This document shows positions 50,147 to 60,251 of a stretch of 64,000 nt of DNA, piece after piece. The stretch covers positions 124,001-188,000 of the forward strand of contig UBMP01000016.1 in assembly GCA_900466575.1 (NCBI GenBank), given 5' to 3'. A program made the translations under genes and the position numbers. Every line of letters begins with the position of its first letter. Positions within the stretch are counted from its first letter, which is position 1. A model generated the notes under the pieces. That model was not told where the DNA came from. It worked only from the letters and a program-made list of their open reading frames with translations, and did not search any database. This DNA comes from Hyphomicrobiales bacterium (GTDB taxonomy: Bacteria > Pseudomonadota > Alphaproteobacteria > Rhizobiales > Rhizobiaceae).

Positions 50147-50989
50147 ATGTCCATCAAAACCATTCTTGCCGTTCTCAACTCCCCCGAAGCTGCAGACAGC
50201 GTCATCGAGACAGGCGTGGCGCTTGCCAACAAACATGATGCCCACCTGATTGCCGTCTATGCGGAAGCGCCGGAACAGGTCTTCATCTATGCGCCGATGG
50301 AAATTCCCGACCCCGCCGCCATCATGGCGTTGCAGGAGGCAGCAGAGGAACGCGCGGCAACCATCCAGGCGAAGTTTACCAACATCACCGAGCGCGAGGG
50401 CGTCTCGCATGAATGGCGCAAGTTCCGCGGGGCCGGCGGCTATTCGTCTGCCGGCGTGGTCGATAGCGCCCGCAGCGCCGATCTCGTGCTCTGCGCCCAG
50501 TTCGATGAAAAAACTTCCTCCGCCCAGAGGGCCGACATCGAGGTGCTGATCTTCGAATGCGGCCGCCCGGTCATCATGGTGCCCTATATCCAGACCGCAC
50601 CAAAGCCGATCGAGCGCGTGCTGATCGCCTGGAACGGCTCGCGCGAAGCGGCCCGCGCCGTCTTCGATGCCATGCCCTTCCTTCTGGAAGCCAAGGAAGT
50701 CGAAATCTTCTCTGTCGATGCACGCAATGACATGAACCAGTCGGCCGATTTCGCCGGTTCGGAGCTCGGCGTGACGCTTGCCCGCCATGGCATCAAGGTC
50801 AATGCCAACAATATCGAGTCCGGTGGCAAGCCGGTCGGTGCCGTGATCGAAAACCGCGCGTCGGACTTTTCGGCAGACCTCCTTGTCATGGGCGCCTACA
50901 CCCATTCGCGCATCCGCGAACGGATTTTCGGCGGCGCGACAAAGACGCTGCTCGGCTCCATGACGACGCTGACGCTAATGTCCCGCTGA
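50147..50989 (+). CDS. Universal stress protein, tandem UspA domains
   Basis: A 280-residue protein with two UspA-like halves. The first begins IKTILAVLNSPEAADSVIET and the second begins RVLIAWNGSREAARAVFDAM near residue 160. The second keeps the nucleotide-binding motif LLVMGAYTHSRIRERIFGGA then TKTLLGSM, whereas the first half is degenerate. GGAGG precedes the ATG. In rhizobia such tandem proteins are often induced under low oxygen, and the FNR/FixK-type box upstream fits this. A strong terminator follows. Confidence 0.93.
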   Translation: MSIKTILAVLNSPEAADSVIETGVALANKHDAHLIAVYAEAPEQVFIYAPMEIPDPAAIMALQEAAEERAATIQAKFTNITEREGVSHEWRKFRGAGGYSSAGVVDSARSADLVLCAQFDEKTSSAQRADIEVLIFECGRPVIMVPYIQTAPKPIERVLIAWNGSREAARAVFDAMPFLLEAKEVEIFSVDARNDMNQSADFAGSELGVTLARHGIKVNANNIESGGKPVGAVIENRASDFSADLLVMGAYTHSRIRERIFGGATKTLLGSMTTLTLMSR

Positions 50990-51054
50990 GATTTGCCCAC
51001 AGCGCGGGCGTATGCACCCGTTGCAAAAGCAGGAAATTTCCGGTTAGAGAAAGT

Positions 51055-51087
51055 GCCACGCCCCGTTTTTCGGGGCGTGGCCTTTTT
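51055..51087 (+). terminator. Strong intrinsic terminator after the universal stress protein gene
   Basis: Eleven-base perfect arms, GCCACGCCCCG (51055-51065) and CGGGGCGTGGC (51071-51081), enclose a TTTTT loop and are followed by CTTTTTG. Confidence 0.95.
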
Positions 51088-51150
51088 GTTTAGCCCGTCC
51101 CTTATGCGTGCGCCGGTTTTTCAGGCGCCTCGCCGATCTGGAGATTGCCG

Positions 51151-51648
51151 ATGTCCCTGCCCGAAAAAGCCTTTCCCGTCTCCTGGGACCAGTTTCACCG
51201 TGACGCCCGCGCGCTCGCCTGGCGTCTGGCCGGCTTGGGTCAGGAATTCCGCGCCATCGTCTGCATCACCCGCGGGGGCCTCGTACCGGCGGCGATCATT
51301 TCGCGGGAACTGAACATCCGCCTGATCGACACGGTCTGCATCGCCTCCTACCACGACTACGTCAACCAGGGCGACATGAACCTCTTGAAGGGCATTGCCA
51401 GCGACCTGCTCACGGAAGACGGCGCCGGCGTCCTCGTGGTCGACGATCTGACCGATACGGGCAAGACGGCGCTGGAAGTCCGCGCCATGCTGCCGAAGGC
51501 CCATTTCGCCTGCGTCTATGCCAAGCCGAAGGGTGTGCCGACCATCGACACCTTCGTGACCGAGGTCAGCCAGGACACCTGGATCTACTTCCCCTGGGAC
51601 ATGGGCTTCACCTACCAGGAACCGATCGCCAAGGGTGCCAAGGGCTGA
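51151..51648 (+). CDS. gpt: Xanthine phosphoribosyltransferase
   Basis: Salvages xanthine and guanine by joining them to PRPP. The ATG at 51151 has GGAG seven bases ahead; a TTG two codons earlier is less likely. The 165 residues show [20 protein letters not shown], the PRPP-binding loop [20 protein letters not shown] near residue 92, and the C-terminal [16 protein letters not shown], diagnostic for the Gpt branch. It stands alone between two hairpin regions. Confidence 0.96.
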   Translation: MSLPEKAFPVSWDQFHRDARALAWRLAGLGQEFRAIVCITRGGLVPAAIISRELNIRLIDTVCIASYHDYVNQGDMNLLKGIASDLLTEDGAGVLVVDDLTDTGKTALEVRAMLPKAHFACVYAKPKGVPTIDTFVTEVSQDTWIYFPWDMGFTYQEPIAKGAKG

Positions 51649-51659
51649 CAGATCAATGC

Positions 51660-51683
51660 GCGAAAATCGGGGTCGATTTTCGC
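51660..51683. repeat. Perfect palindrome after gpt, member of a dispersed family
   Basis: GCGAAAATCG and CGATTTTCGC are perfect ten-base arms around GGGT. A near copy lies at 54352-54375. A second hairpin, AGCGCCGTG with CACGGCGCT, follows at about 51715-51745. Confidence 0.65.
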
Positions 51684-51745
51684 AAGAGGGATTCGAAGCC
51701 TGAAAAGCATGTGAGCGCCGTGTGTGTAAAAGGTCCCACGGCGCT

Positions 51746-52621
51746 CTAATGTTCGGAGGCAACCTCTTTCAGCTCCTTCAGAAAGTCACCGGCAACAGGG
51801 ACATAGAGCGCAGTGCGCTTTCCATGGCCTAGCAACGGACCATGGTATACGGCGACCAGCTTCGACGACTCCGGTTCTGCGTCCTCGCCTCCCATGAAAA
51901 GGCCGGATCCGGATGTTCCGGGCCCGCCGCCGCAGCTCGACAACACGAGAGGAAGAGCAGGCGTACCTCCGACAGGGCTCTTCCCCACCAGGTGACATCT
52001 TTCCTTGGTTGGTGTGGGTTTACCGTCCTTGAGAAAAGCCTCGGTATAACCGGCGATCTCGGTCGCAGCGCCCCCACGATAGGAGGCAGCGTCAATCGCC
52101 GAAACGGAATAGGGTGTAGCCTCCTGGACAGCTGTTTTCAGCTTAATGACCGCCCAGTCATTCTTCACGAACTGAGCATGCTCTGTTCTGCAGCGGCCAG
52201 GCTTCTGATTTTTCCAATCCTCAGGCTTGATCGACGTGCCAAAACGGCTTGCCGCCATGTCGATGGCGTAAAGTCGACCACGTTCCGTCTGGAACGCGCA
52301 GGACCATCCGGCCGTGTAGGGCTGGCAGGTCGAGTGATTAATGAAATTGTGCGCAGCAGTGGTCACAACGTCCTTCGCCATCGTGATCTGTCCCGTGCCA
52401 TGAGCATACTCTTCCGGCTGACCGTCCGACGCGGGCTTATGGCAGGTCACGGTGCCGAAAGAGAGATAGACACCCAGCTTGTCCACCTCCGTCAGTGCCG
52501 TCCGTTCCCCGTTCCAGACGGGCTTCTTGACGGGGTGATCCTGAGACCAGGCGGCGGCGCCAGGCGCTGCAATCGAGAGACCCAAAACTATTCTTGATAG
52601 CATAAGGAGGGTGCAATTCAT
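51746..52621 (-). CDS. Secreted trypsin-like serine protease
   Basis: A 291-residue exported protease. The ATG at 52621 follows GGGAG, five bases away; the longer in-frame region is probably untranslated. The signal peptide is MNCTLLMLSRIVLGLSIAAP then GAAAWSQ, with cleavage near residue 26. The triad is readable: His in VTTAAHNFINH near residue 91, Asp in FVKNDWAVIKL near 155, and Ser in CGGGPGTSGSGLF near 237. Cysteines (FGTVTCHK, STCQPY, GWSCAF, PGRCRT, ERCHL, LSSCGG) suggest disulfides. No PDZ domain, so it is not DegP-like. Substrate unknown. Confidence 0.85.
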   Translation of the reverse strand: MNCTLLMLSRIVLGLSIAAPGAAAWSQDHPVKKPVWNGERTALTEVDKLGVYLSFGTVTCHKPASDGQPEEYAHGTGQITMAKDVVTTAAHNFINHSTCQPYTAGWSCAFQTERGRLYAIDMAASRFGTSIKPEDWKNQKPGRCRTEHAQFVKNDWAVIKLKTAVQEATPYSVSAIDAASYRGGAATEIAGYTEAFLKDGKPTPTKERCHLVGKSPVGGTPALPLVLSSCGGGPGTSGSGLFMGGEDAEPESSKLVAVYHGPLLGHGKRTALYVPVAGDFLKELKEVASEH

Positions 52622-52902
52622 GGAAGCTCCCAGGCTGTTCATAGCCACGATACAGTCGCCCGCAACGTTCTGCCGCCGGCCCATCAAGCGACCGCCCGCG
52701 ACCATCGCGTTCCGGTCCGATACCGGCATTGATTTCGGGAAGTTCGCATGCCGTCAAGAGGACAAGACACGCGCAAGTCGCAGAGCGCCCGGAAACGCGA
52801 GGGCGGCCCGGCGCAAGCGCAAAAGAGAGTGCGAGCAGATCGCTGCTGACGGCATAAGCCGGGGGCGGCAGCGTTCAGGCATCTTCGGCGGCGCAAAGTT
52901 TG
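52622..52902. other. Gene-free stretch between the protease and the binding-protein gene
   Basis: This region holds the protease promoter area. Overlapping frames on both strands are short and lack start signals or family features. I see no RNA gene or repeat. Confidence 0.5.
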
Positions 52903-52943
52903 AAGAGCGCTTTCGGCGGCCACGGCCGGCTGAAAGCGCTCTT
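52903..52943 (-). terminator. Long hairpin downstream of the binding-protein gene
   Basis: Twelve-base perfect arms, AAGAGCGCTTTC (52903-52914) and GAAAGCGCTCTT (52932-52943), lie 17 bases after the stop codon. The run of T after it on the minus strand is weak, so it may end or protect the transcript. Confidence 0.6.
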
Positions 52944-52959
52944 TTCATATGTCGTGCGC

Positions 52960-54063
52960 TTATTCGGCCGCGACGATCTTTCCGTCTTCCCACTTGTAGA
53001 GCGAGAAGCTCTTGGACGTGAGATCGCCAGTTTCGCCATAGGTCAGCTTGCCGATGGCAGTCGAGACCGACATGCCGTCATGCAGGGCCTTGGAGACAGC
53101 TTCCGCATCGTCTGCCTTGCCAGCCTTCTCAATGCCCGCCTTCAGAACCTCTACAGCCGCATAGGCGTTCAGCGTGAAGGCTTCGGCCGGAATATTCTTG
53201 GCGGCCAGCGCATCCATTGCCGTCTTCGCGTCGGGGCTCTTCGTCGCATCCGACGCGTTGGTGAAGAGCGTGCCGGCGGCCGACGTCGTGCCGATCGACC
53301 AGAATTCCGTGTTGGACAGGCCGTCGCCGCCAATCAACTGCGCATTGATCGACAGATCATGCAGCTGGCGAACCAGAAGTCCGCCCTCCGGATGATACCC
53401 GCCGAAATAGATCAGATCGATCTTCTCAGCCTTGATGCGGGTCGTCAGGGCGCTGAAATCCTTGTCGCCGGGGGTGATCGCCTCGTCGAGCACTTCCTTG
53501 ACGCCACCCTTGTTCAGGGTCGCCTTGAATGCGTCGGCGAGACCCTTGCCGTAGGCGCCCTTGTCGTTGACGATGGCGATGCGCTTGTCCTTGAAATGCG
53601 CCAGCACATATTGGGCGGCCACTTCAGCCTGCTGGTCGTCGCGGCCGCAGGTGCGGAAGACGTTGGTGAGCTTGCGCTTGGTGAGATCCGGCGCAGTCGC
53701 AGTCGGCGTCACCATGACGATGCCGTTATCGGCGAGCACGTCGGAAACCGGAATGGCAACGCCGGACGTCACCGGGCCGACGACGAAATGCACGCCCTCG
53801 CCGACCAGCTGGTTGGCAGCGGACACGCCCTGCTTGGGTTCGCCGCCGTCGTCCGCGAGCTTGAGCACGACCTTCTCGCCAAGAATGCCACCCTTCTTGT
53901 TGATCTCGTCGACGGCGACTTCAGCGCCATTCTTCACCTGCTCGCCATAGGCGGCGACCGGACCGGTCAGCGGTGCGATCAGACCGATGGTGATGTCGGC
54001 ATGGGCAAGCGGCGCAAACGCCAGCGTGGCGGCAAGCGTCGCGGTCAAAGTCTTCAATGTCAT
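52960..54063 (-). CDS. Branched-chain amino acid ABC transporter substrate-binding protein
   Basis: A 367-residue periplasmic binding protein of the LivJ/LivK family. The ATG at 54063 follows AAGGAGAAAACG; the longer frame to 54207 is rejected. The signal peptide is [20 protein letters not shown] then HA, and the mature part begins [57 protein letters not shown] and [19 protein letters not shown] are typical. No permease or ATPase genes are adjacent, so it is an orphan that must share a transporter encoded elsewhere. It is followed by a long hairpin. Confidence 0.94.
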   Translation of the reverse strand: MTLKTLTATLAATLAFAPLAHADITIGLIAPLTGPVAAYGEQVKNGAEVAVDEINKKGGILGEKVVLKLADDGGEPKQGVSAANQLVGEGVHFVVGPVTSGVAIPVSDVLADNGIVMVTPTATAPDLTKRKLTNVFRTCGRDDQQAEVAAQYVLAHFKDKRIAIVNDKGAYGKGLADAFKATLNKGGVKEVLDEAITPGDKDFSALTTRIKAEKIDLIYFGGYHPEGGLLVRQLHDLSINAQLIGGDGLSNTEFWSIGTTSAAGTLFTNASDATKSPDAKTAMDALAAKNIPAEAFTLNAYAAVEVLKAGIEKAGKADDAEAVSKALHDGMSVSTAIGKLTYGETGDLTSKSFSLYKWEDGKIVAAE

Positions 54064-54565
54064 CGTTTTCTCCTTGGCGGGGTCCTCGCCCCAATGAAAC
54101 GTCGCCGCCGCGCGAAAGAGCGTCACCGGCCGGTGGCCGTGCCAAAAGACGGTCGATGCGGATGCGATCCATGTCCCTGCCGGCCATGTTTGGCTCGACG
54201 GAAACACATTCGATTTCTAGGAATTTTACCGGCGAGCTGCAAGGAAATAAGAAAAAATGCCGAAGTTTTAGCCAGATGCCTTGAGAAACGGCAAATACCG
54301 GATTTCAGCGTTGCGACCTTTTCCCCACCATCCGGGCTCCGGCGTATCGGCGCAAAAATCGGAATCGATTTTCGCAAAGCGCGATTGCATCAATTAAAAA
54401 GTGCCGCTGTGCCTTTACACCCCCCGAAGCGCGCTGAGCGCTCCAGCAGTTGAAACCGGAAATTCGCCGCCAAAACCAAGCCTTCGAGAGGTTTTCTGTC
54501 GCGCGCCTGCAACCGTCAAAGGCTCGACCAGAGGCTCATCCGCATTAGGCAAGGCCTTATTTTTG
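54064..54565. other. First part of the 1.1 kb gene-free region upstream of nrdJ
   Basis: It contains the promoter area of the binding-protein gene and the palindrome at 54352-54375. No convincing coding frame is seen. DnaA-box-like sequences begin at 54566. Confidence 0.5.
54352..54375. repeat. Second copy of the AAAATCG-CGATTTT palindrome
   Basis: GCAAAAATCG-GAAT-CGATTTTCGC resembles the element at 51660-51683, with one arm mismatch, and is likewise followed by a stretch containing GCGC-rich short inverted repeats. Confidence 0.6.
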
Positions 54566-54742
54566 TTATCCGCATTTTAATATTCGCAACGCGTGAAATT
54601 AGCGGTTTTTGTGCCCTGCAGCACAAGTTTGCACCCTCAAAATCTCGTAGGGACGCCCCACGCCTTGAAAGCAGGCGCCTGCAAATCCCTGTTTTTGCTT
54701 GGCTGTTTCAGTCATCCACAGTTTCCACAGCGATACCCACAA
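54566..54742. promoter_or_regulatory. Cluster of DnaA-box-like sequences upstream of nrdJ
   Basis: TTATCCGCA (54566-54574) and TCATCCACA (54712-54720) each differ from TTATCCACA at one position. GTTTCCACA (54721-54729) and ATACCCACA (54733-54741) differ at two. All face the same way. Confidence 0.35.
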
Positions 54743-54984
54743 CATCTAGGGGCCATGACACTATGGTGAACAAGGTCTTGACCGAATCGCACGAAACAAA
54801 GTCTATTGGTCCTCACGTTGCGGCGGCGGCGGAATCGAAGAGTTCACGAGGTCGGTTCAATCACAAAAAGATGGGCTTTCTAAGAGGCCCGAATGCGGAT
54901 GATCCGCACTCGGCCGAGGGGGAAAGCCATGTCTTGCGCCAGCCCGCGGCAACCGAAATGGGGTCTGGATTTAAAAAGCTGTTA

Positions 54985-55031
54985 ACACTATATTTAGCGT
55001 TTGCAGCCAACCTCACCACAAGATACAGGGT
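54985..55031. promoter_or_regulatory. Tandem NrdR-box-like sequences upstream of nrdJ
   Basis: ACACTATATTTAGCGT (54985-55000) matches the NrdR consensus (acaCwAtATaTwGtgt) at 14 of 16 positions, and CCACAAGATACAGGGT (55016-55031) at 12 of 16. They start 31 bases apart, three helical turns, the arrangement usual for NrdR. Confidence 0.65.
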
Positions 55032-55162
55032 CGGACGAAAAGAGTCTCACCCGCTTGACACGGACTGAGCGACTGGCTGCGCGCTTTTTGAGCGCAACGC
55101 CGGAACAGGAAAACTTTGCCTGCGGTTAGACCGGCAGGCAGCGGCAGAAAAGGACTGAGAAG

Positions 55163-58100
55163 ATGCGCATCGAACGTCGTTTCACCAAGGAAGGCCAGTC
55201 GGCTTACGCGGAAATCCCCTTCCGCCAGGCGACCAGCGAAATCCGCAATCCCGACGGATCGATCGTCTTCCGCGCCGCTGATATCGATGTTCCGGCGCAG
55301 TTCTCTCAAGTAGCGACCGACGTTCTGGCGCAGAAGTATTTCCGCAAGGCCGGCGTGCCTGCTCGCCTGAAGAAGGTCGAAGAGAACAACGTTCCGTCCT
55401 GGCTGTGGCGCTCTGTTGCCGACGAAAAGGCGCTGAAGGCGCTTCCCGAGGGTGAGCGCTATGGCGCGGAGACCGATGCGCGTCAGGTCTTCGATCGTCT
55501 GGCCGGCACCTGGACCTATTGGGGCTGGAAGGGCAAGTATTTCACCTCCGAGGAAGATGCCCTCGCCTTCCGCGACGAGCTTGCATACATGCTCGCCACG
55601 CAGCGCGTTGCCCCGAACTCCCCGCAGTGGTTCAACACCGGTCTCCATTGGGCCTACGGAATCGACGGCCCCGGCCAGGGCCATTTCTATGTCGACCCCT
55701 TCACCGGCAAGCTGACGCAGTCCAAGTCCGCTTACGAACATCCGCAGCCGCATGCCTGCTTCATCCAGTCCGTCGAAGACGATCTGGTCAACGAAGGCGG
55801 CATCATGGACCTGTGGGTGCGTGAAGCGCGCCTGTTCAAGTACGGCTCCGGCACCGGCTCCAACTTCTCGAACCTGCGCGGCTCGGGCGAAAAGCTTTCG
55901 GGCGGCGGCCGCTCCTCCGGCCTCATGTCCTTCCTGAAGATCGGCGACCGCGCTGCCGGCGCCATCAAGTCGGGCGGCACGACGCGCCGCGCCGCCAAGA
56001 TGGTCGTGGTCGATATCGACCACCCGGATATCGAGGAATATATCAACTGGAAGGTCAAGGAAGAGCAGAAGGTTGCTGCCCTTGTGACCGGCTCGAAGAT
56101 CGTCGCCAAGCACCTGAAGGCGATCATGAAGGCCTGCGTCAATTGCGAGGCTGAAAACGGCGCCTGCTTCGACCCCAACGAGAACCCGGCCCTGAAGCGC
56201 GAAATCCGCGCCGCCAAGAAGTCGTCCGTTCCGGAAAACTACATCAAGCGCGTCATCCAGTTCGCCGAACAGGGCTACAAGGATCTCGAATTCAAGACCT
56301 ATGACACGGACTGGGATTCGGAAGCCTATCTCACCGTTTCGGGCCAGAACTCCAACAACTCGATCTCGGTCAAGGACGACTTCCTGCGCGCCGTCGAAGC
56401 CGACGGTGAGTGGAACCTGACCGCCCGCAAGGACGGCAAGGTCGTCAAGACGCTGAAGGCCCGCGCCCTTTGGGAACAGGTCTCCTATGCCGCCTGGGCG
56501 TCCGCCGATCCGGGCATCCACTTCAACACGACGATGAACGACTGGCACACCTCGCCGGCCGCGGGCTCGATCCGCGCCTCGAACCCGTGCTCGGAATACA
56601 TGTTCCTCGACGACACGGCCTGCAACCTCGCATCGCTGAACCTGATGCAGTTCAAGGACGCCGCCACCAAGAAGATCGACATTGCCGCTTACGAGCATGC
56701 CGTTCGCCTCTGGACGCTGGTTCTCGAAATCTCGGTCATGATGGCGCAGTTCCCGTCGCGCCGCATTGCGGAGCTCTCCTACGAATACCGCACGCTCGGC
56801 CTCGGCTACGCCAATATCGGCGGCCTGCTGATGTCGTCCGGCATTCCCTATGATAGCGCCGAAGGCCGCGCCATTGCAGGGGCCCTCACCGCCATCATGA
56901 CCGGCGTGTCCTATGCGACGTCTGCCGAAATCGCCTCGGAACTCGGCCCCTTCCCGGGCTATGCGCCGAACCGCGACAACATGCTGCGCGTCATCCGCAA
57001 CCACCGCCGCGCCGCACACGGCCAGACGTCGGGCTATGAAGCGCTCTCGGTCAACCCGGTCGCCCTCATCCACGGCGAATGCCCGGATGCCGACCTTGTC
57101 AAGCATGCCACTGCCGCCTGGGACAAGGCGCTGGAGCTTGGCGAAAAGCACGGCTACCGCAACGCCCAGGTCTCGGTCATCGCCCCCACCGGCACGATCG
57201 GCCTCGTCATGGATTGCGACACGACCGGCATCGAGCCCGACTTCGCGCTGGTGAAGTTCAAGAAGCTCGCCGGCGGCGGCTACTTCAAGATCATCAACGC
57301 GGCCGTTCCGGAAGCCCTGCGCACGCTCGGCTATTCCGAAAGCCAGATCGCCGAAATCGACGCCTATGCCGTCGGCCATGGCAACCTGAACCAGGCGCCG
57401 GGCGTCAACCCCTCGACGCTGCGCGCCAAGGGCTTCACGGACGAGAAGATCGAGGCCGTCAACGGCGCGCTGAAGGCTGCCTTCGACATCAAGTTCGTCT
57501 TCAACCAGTGGACGCTCGGCGCCGACTTCCTGAAGGACACGCTGAAGGTCACCGACGACCAGCTCTCCGACATGAGCTTCAACCTGCTCGAACATATCGG
57601 CTTCTCCAAGAAGGACATCGAAGCAGCCAACGTGCATGTCTGCGGCGCGATGACGCTGGAAGGCGCACCCTTCCTGAAGGCCGAGCACCTGCCCGTCTTC
57701 GATTGCGCCAACCCGTGCGGCAAGATCGGTAAGCGCTACCTGTCGGTCGAAAGCCACATCCGCATGATGGCGGCTGCCCAGCCCTTCATCTCGGGCGCGA
57801 TCTCCAAGACGATCAACATGCCGAACGAGGCAACCGTCGAGGATTGCGGCTCGGCCTACATGCTGTCCTGGAAGCTCGGCCTCAAGGCCAACGCGCTGTA
57901 CCGCGACGGCTCCAAGCTCTCCCAGCCGCTCAACGCCTCGCTGATCGAGGACGAGGGTGACGAGGATGCGCTGGAGGACCTGATCCAGCAGCCGCAGGCC
58001 GCCCAGGCCGTCACGATCACCGAAAAGATCGTCGAGCGCGTCATCGAGAAGGTTGTCCGCGACCGCGAAAAGCTGCCGAACCGCCGTCAGGGCTACACCC

Positions 58101-58951
58101 AGAAGGCCGTCGTCGGCGGTCACAAGGTCTATCTCCGCACCGGCGAATTCGGCGACGGCCGCCTCGGCGAGATCTTCATCGACATGCACAAGGAAGGTGC
58201 TGCCTTCCGCGCCATGATGAACAATTTCGCCATCGCGATCTCGCTTGGCCTGCAATATGGCGTGCCGCTCGAAGAATATGTGGAGGCCTTCACCTTCACC
58301 AAGTTCGAGCCGGCCGGCATGGTTCAGGGCAATGACGCGATCAAGTCGGCGACCTCGATCCTCGACTACGTCTTCCGCGAACTGGCCGTCTCCTATCTCG
58401 ACCGCAACGACCTTGCCCATGTCGACACGTCCGACTTCGGCAACACGGCGCTCGGCAAGGGCATCCAGGAAGGCAAGACCAACCTGATCTCGACGGGCTG
58501 GACCCGCGGCCACAAGCCGGTCCTCGTCGCCGGCGGCCACGCGCCGCTGTCCGAGCCGAAGGGAGCCGCAACCGCAGCGCCTGCGACCGCCCGCGCGTCG
58601 AACGTCATGGCCTTCTCGGGCTCTGCCGCCCGCAAGATCGAAGCGGTCGCGTCCGAAGACGCTGCTACCAGCTTCAAGCGTGACTACGAAGAGCGCGCCG
58701 CCGAACTCGCCGAAGAAATCGCCGAAGAGGCCCCCACGGTCGAAATCACCGCCCTCTTCTCCGACAAGGCCGCAGCCGATGCCGCCGCCGCCAAGTCGGA
58801 CGCCAAGAAGATCGAAGCCGACCGCCGCATGAAGTCGATGATGCAGGGCTACACGGGCAACATGTGCTCGGAATGCCAGAACTTCACGATGGTGCGGAAT
58901 GGGACGTGCGAGAAGTGCGACACGTGTGGGGCGACGAGCGGGTGCTCTTGA
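55163..58951 (+). CDS. nrdJ: Vitamin B12-dependent ribonucleotide reductase (class II)
   Basis: Makes deoxyribonucleotides using adenosylcobalamin, with or without oxygen. The ATG at 55163 follows AGGACTGAGAAG and gives 1262 residues, normal for the large alphaproteobacterial NrdJ. Visible are [60 protein letters not shown], the active-site region [20 protein letters not shown] near residue 475 and [20 protein letters not shown] near 674. The C-terminal TNMCSECQ-type zinc/redox tail ([20 protein letters not shown]) ends the protein. NrdR-like boxes lie upstream. It depends on cobalamin, whose lower ligand is supplied by BluB. Confidence 0.98.
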   Translation: MRIERRFTKEGQSAYAEIPFRQATSEIRNPDGSIVFRAADIDVPAQFSQVATDVLAQKYFRKAGVPARLKKVEENNVPSWLWRSVADEKALKALPEGERYGAETDARQVFDRLAGTWTYWGWKGKYFTSEEDALAFRDELAYMLATQRVAPNSPQWFNTGLHWAYGIDGPGQGHFYVDPFTGKLTQSKSAYEHPQPHACFIQSVEDDLVNEGGIMDLWVREARLFKYGSGTGSNFSNLRGSGEKLSGGGRSSGLMSFLKIGDRAAGAIKSGGTTRRAAKMVVVDIDHPDIEEYINWKVKEEQKVAALVTGSKIVAKHLKAIMKACVNCEAENGACFDPNENPALKREIRAAKKSSVPENYIKRVIQFAEQGYKDLEFKTYDTDWDSEAYLTVSGQNSNNSISVKDDFLRAVEADGEWNLTARKDGKVVKTLKARALWEQVSYAAWASADPGIHFNTTMNDWHTSPAAGSIRASNPCSEYMFLDDTACNLASLNLMQFKDAATKKIDIAAYEHAVRLWTLVLEISVMMAQFPSRRIAELSYEYRTLGLGYANIGGLLMSSGIPYDSAEGRAIAGALTAIMTGVSYATSAEIASELGPFPGYAPNRDNMLRVIRNHRRAAHGQTSGYEALSVNPVALIHGECPDADLVKHATAAWDKALELGEKHGYRNAQVSVIAPTGTIGLVMDCDTTGIEPDFALVKFKKLAGGGYFKIINAAVPEALRTLGYSESQIAEIDAYAVGHGNLNQAPGVNPSTLRAKGFTDEKIEAVNGALKAAFDIKFVFNQWTLGADFLKDTLKVTDDQLSDMSFNLLEHIGFSKKDIEAANVHVCGAMTLEGAPFLKAEHLPVFDCANPCGKIGKRYLSVESHIRMMAAAQPFISGAISKTINMPNEATVEDCGSAYMLSWKLGLKANALYRDGSKLSQPLNASLIEDEGDEDALEDLIQQPQAAQAVTITEKIVERVIEKVVRDREKLPNRRQGYTQKAVVGGHKVYLRTGEFGDGRLGEIFIDMHKEGAAFRAMMNNFAIAISLGLQYGVPLEEYVEAFTFTKFEPAGMVQGNDAIKSATSILDYVFRELAVSYLDRNDLAHVDTSDFGNTALGKGIQEGKTNLISTGWTRGHKPVLVAGGHAPLSEPKGAATAAPATARASNVMAFSGSAARKIEAVASEDAATSFKRDYEERAAELAEEIAEEAPTVEITALFSDKAAADAAAAKSDAKKIEADRRMKSMMQGYTGNMCSECQNFTMVRNGTCEKCDTCGATSGCS

Positions 58952-59005
58952 GCCTTCGTGGATAAGTCGTAACGCGGCTTAGCCAACACGTAATTTGACG
59001 CTATG

Positions 59006-59048
59006 ATCTCCCCGCGGTGATTGAGTTCGCTGCGGGGAGATTTGTTTT
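59006..59048 (+). terminator. Terminator of nrdJ
   Basis: ATCTCCCCGC (59006-59015) pairs with GCGGGGAGAT (59032-59041), followed by TTGTTTT. Confidence 0.85.
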
Positions 59049-59062
59049 AAGAAAGGCAAGTA

Positions 59063-59854
59063 ATGGACAAAATAAATTCAATTCCAGCACTCGGAAAAGA
59101 GTCCTTTTCATGCCCAAATTGCAAGGCGTTTGCTCACCAAACTTGGTACAATGCAGGAGCACTCCAATGCGAAAAAGAAAATCCACCTTGGATTCCGGCG
59201 GATAATGCAGTCGAAATAATAGAAAAAGGGGCAGACAAAAATTTCGATCAAGCAAACCTAATCGCATATATCCGAAAGAGGCTCACCAAAAGACCATTCT
59301 TTGACAAGAACGACAAATGGAACACTCACCGCCCGCTACATAATATATCATATTCAGAATGCTTCTCATGTGGAGAGTTCTCAGTCTGGCTTTATGACCG
59401 ACTCATATATCCATCAACCGAACTAGATATCGAAATTCATCCTGATGCACCGGATTCCGTCAGGCCTTTCCTAGAAGAAGCGAGAAATGTGTTCGCAAGG
59501 TCTCCTAGGGCGGCAGCTGCGATGCTCAGACTCGCGCTGCAAAAGCTGTGCATAGAGCTTGGCGGGCTGGGTAAGAACATCAACGAAGACATCGGAAGCC
59601 TCGTCAAAAAGGGCCTAGATGCCAAAATTGTAAAGGCACTCGACGTTGTAAGGATCGTTGGAAACAACGCCGTCCACCCTGGTGAGATAAGCTTCGATGA
59701 TGACGGAGAAACAGTTCTAAAGCTGTTTAAATTGATCGATTTTACGATAACCGCTATGATTTCTCAGCCCAGAGAAATAGAAGAGTTATTTGGGCAGCTT
59801 CCCGATGGCGCGAGAGAAGCTATTGAACGACGCGACAAGCAGGCGCAGGATTAA
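59063..59854 (+). CDS. DUF4145 domain protein with zinc-ribbon-like cysteines
   Basis: A 263-residue protein in noticeably AT-rich DNA compared with its neighbours, suggesting recent acquisition. The N-terminal part has cysteine pairs CPNC near residue 17 and CFSC near residue 100 that could form one zinc site. From residue 130 the DUF4145 region follows: EARNVFARSPRAAAAMLRLA, LGKNINEDIGSLVKKGLDAK and VRIVGNNAVHPGEISF. DUF4145 is common in defence islands and restriction-associated loci, but its role is not established. It begins 15 bases after the nrdJ terminator and precedes the hairpin-DUF559 element. Confidence 0.85.
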   Translation: MDKINSIPALGKESFSCPNCKAFAHQTWYNAGALQCEKENPPWIPADNAVEIIEKGADKNFDQANLIAYIRKRLTKRPFFDKNDKWNTHRPLHNISYSECFSCGEFSVWLYDRLIYPSTELDIEIHPDAPDSVRPFLEEARNVFARSPRAAAAMLRLALQKLCIELGGLGKNINEDIGSLVKKGLDAKIVKALDVVRIVGNNAVHPGEISFDDDGETVLKLFKLIDFTITAMISQPREIEELFGQLPDGAREAIERRDKQAQD

Positions 59855-59906
59855 CTCTGAGCAAAGAACGACAAAGCGCAAAAACATGCCGTCGAACCCT
59901 AACCGC

Positions 59907-60194
59907 CCCCTCACCTGCGATTTCTAACACTTAGCTAAAGCTAAGATGTTGAAATCGCTTCCTCTCCCACAAGGGGAGAGGTGGAGGGAAGCGCGCGCGG
60001 CGGGCTCCAGTCTCCCCCTTGGTGGGGGAGAAAGCAAAATCAACTCTTAGCCGCAGGCTAAGTGTTAGATTTTGCAAGAGAGGGGGTCCGGGCGGCAACT
60101 ATCGGCGCGCACAAACTACCCCCTCACCTGGAAAATCTAGCACTTAGCTGAAGCTAAGATGCTGATTTTCCGTCCTCTCCCACAAGGGGAGAGG
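59907..60194. repeat. Left array of three covarying hairpins flanking the DUF559 gene
   Basis: Three structured units occur in orientations +, -, +. Their 42-base core hairpins lie at 59917-59958, 60034-60075 and 60130-60171. Shaft ends are GCGATTTC/GAAATCGC, GCAAAATC/GATTTTGC and GGAAAATC/GATTTTCC; the apex is always CTTAGC-loop-GCTAAG or its near equivalent. Each unit ends with a palindrome such as CCTCTCCC-ACAA-GGGGAGAG (59961-59981, 60174-60194) or TCTCCCCC-TTGGT-GGGGGAGA (60011-60031). No gene lies in 59855-60251. Confidence 0.9.
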
Positions 60195-60251
60195 CGAAAC
60201 CCCTGGCTTTTCAGGATTGCCACAAACGCCCCCTCGCGCATCCTAAACAGT

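Noticed and set aside
54763-55068. 101-codon open frame upstream of nrdJ
   Set aside because: It has no recognisable motif or ribosome binding site and runs through both NrdR-like boxes, so the region is better explained as an untranslated leader.
54064-55162. Replication origin suggested by DnaA-like boxes
   Set aside because: Only four imperfect boxes, no AT-rich unwinding region of usual form, and no dnaA, parAB or repC gene nearby.
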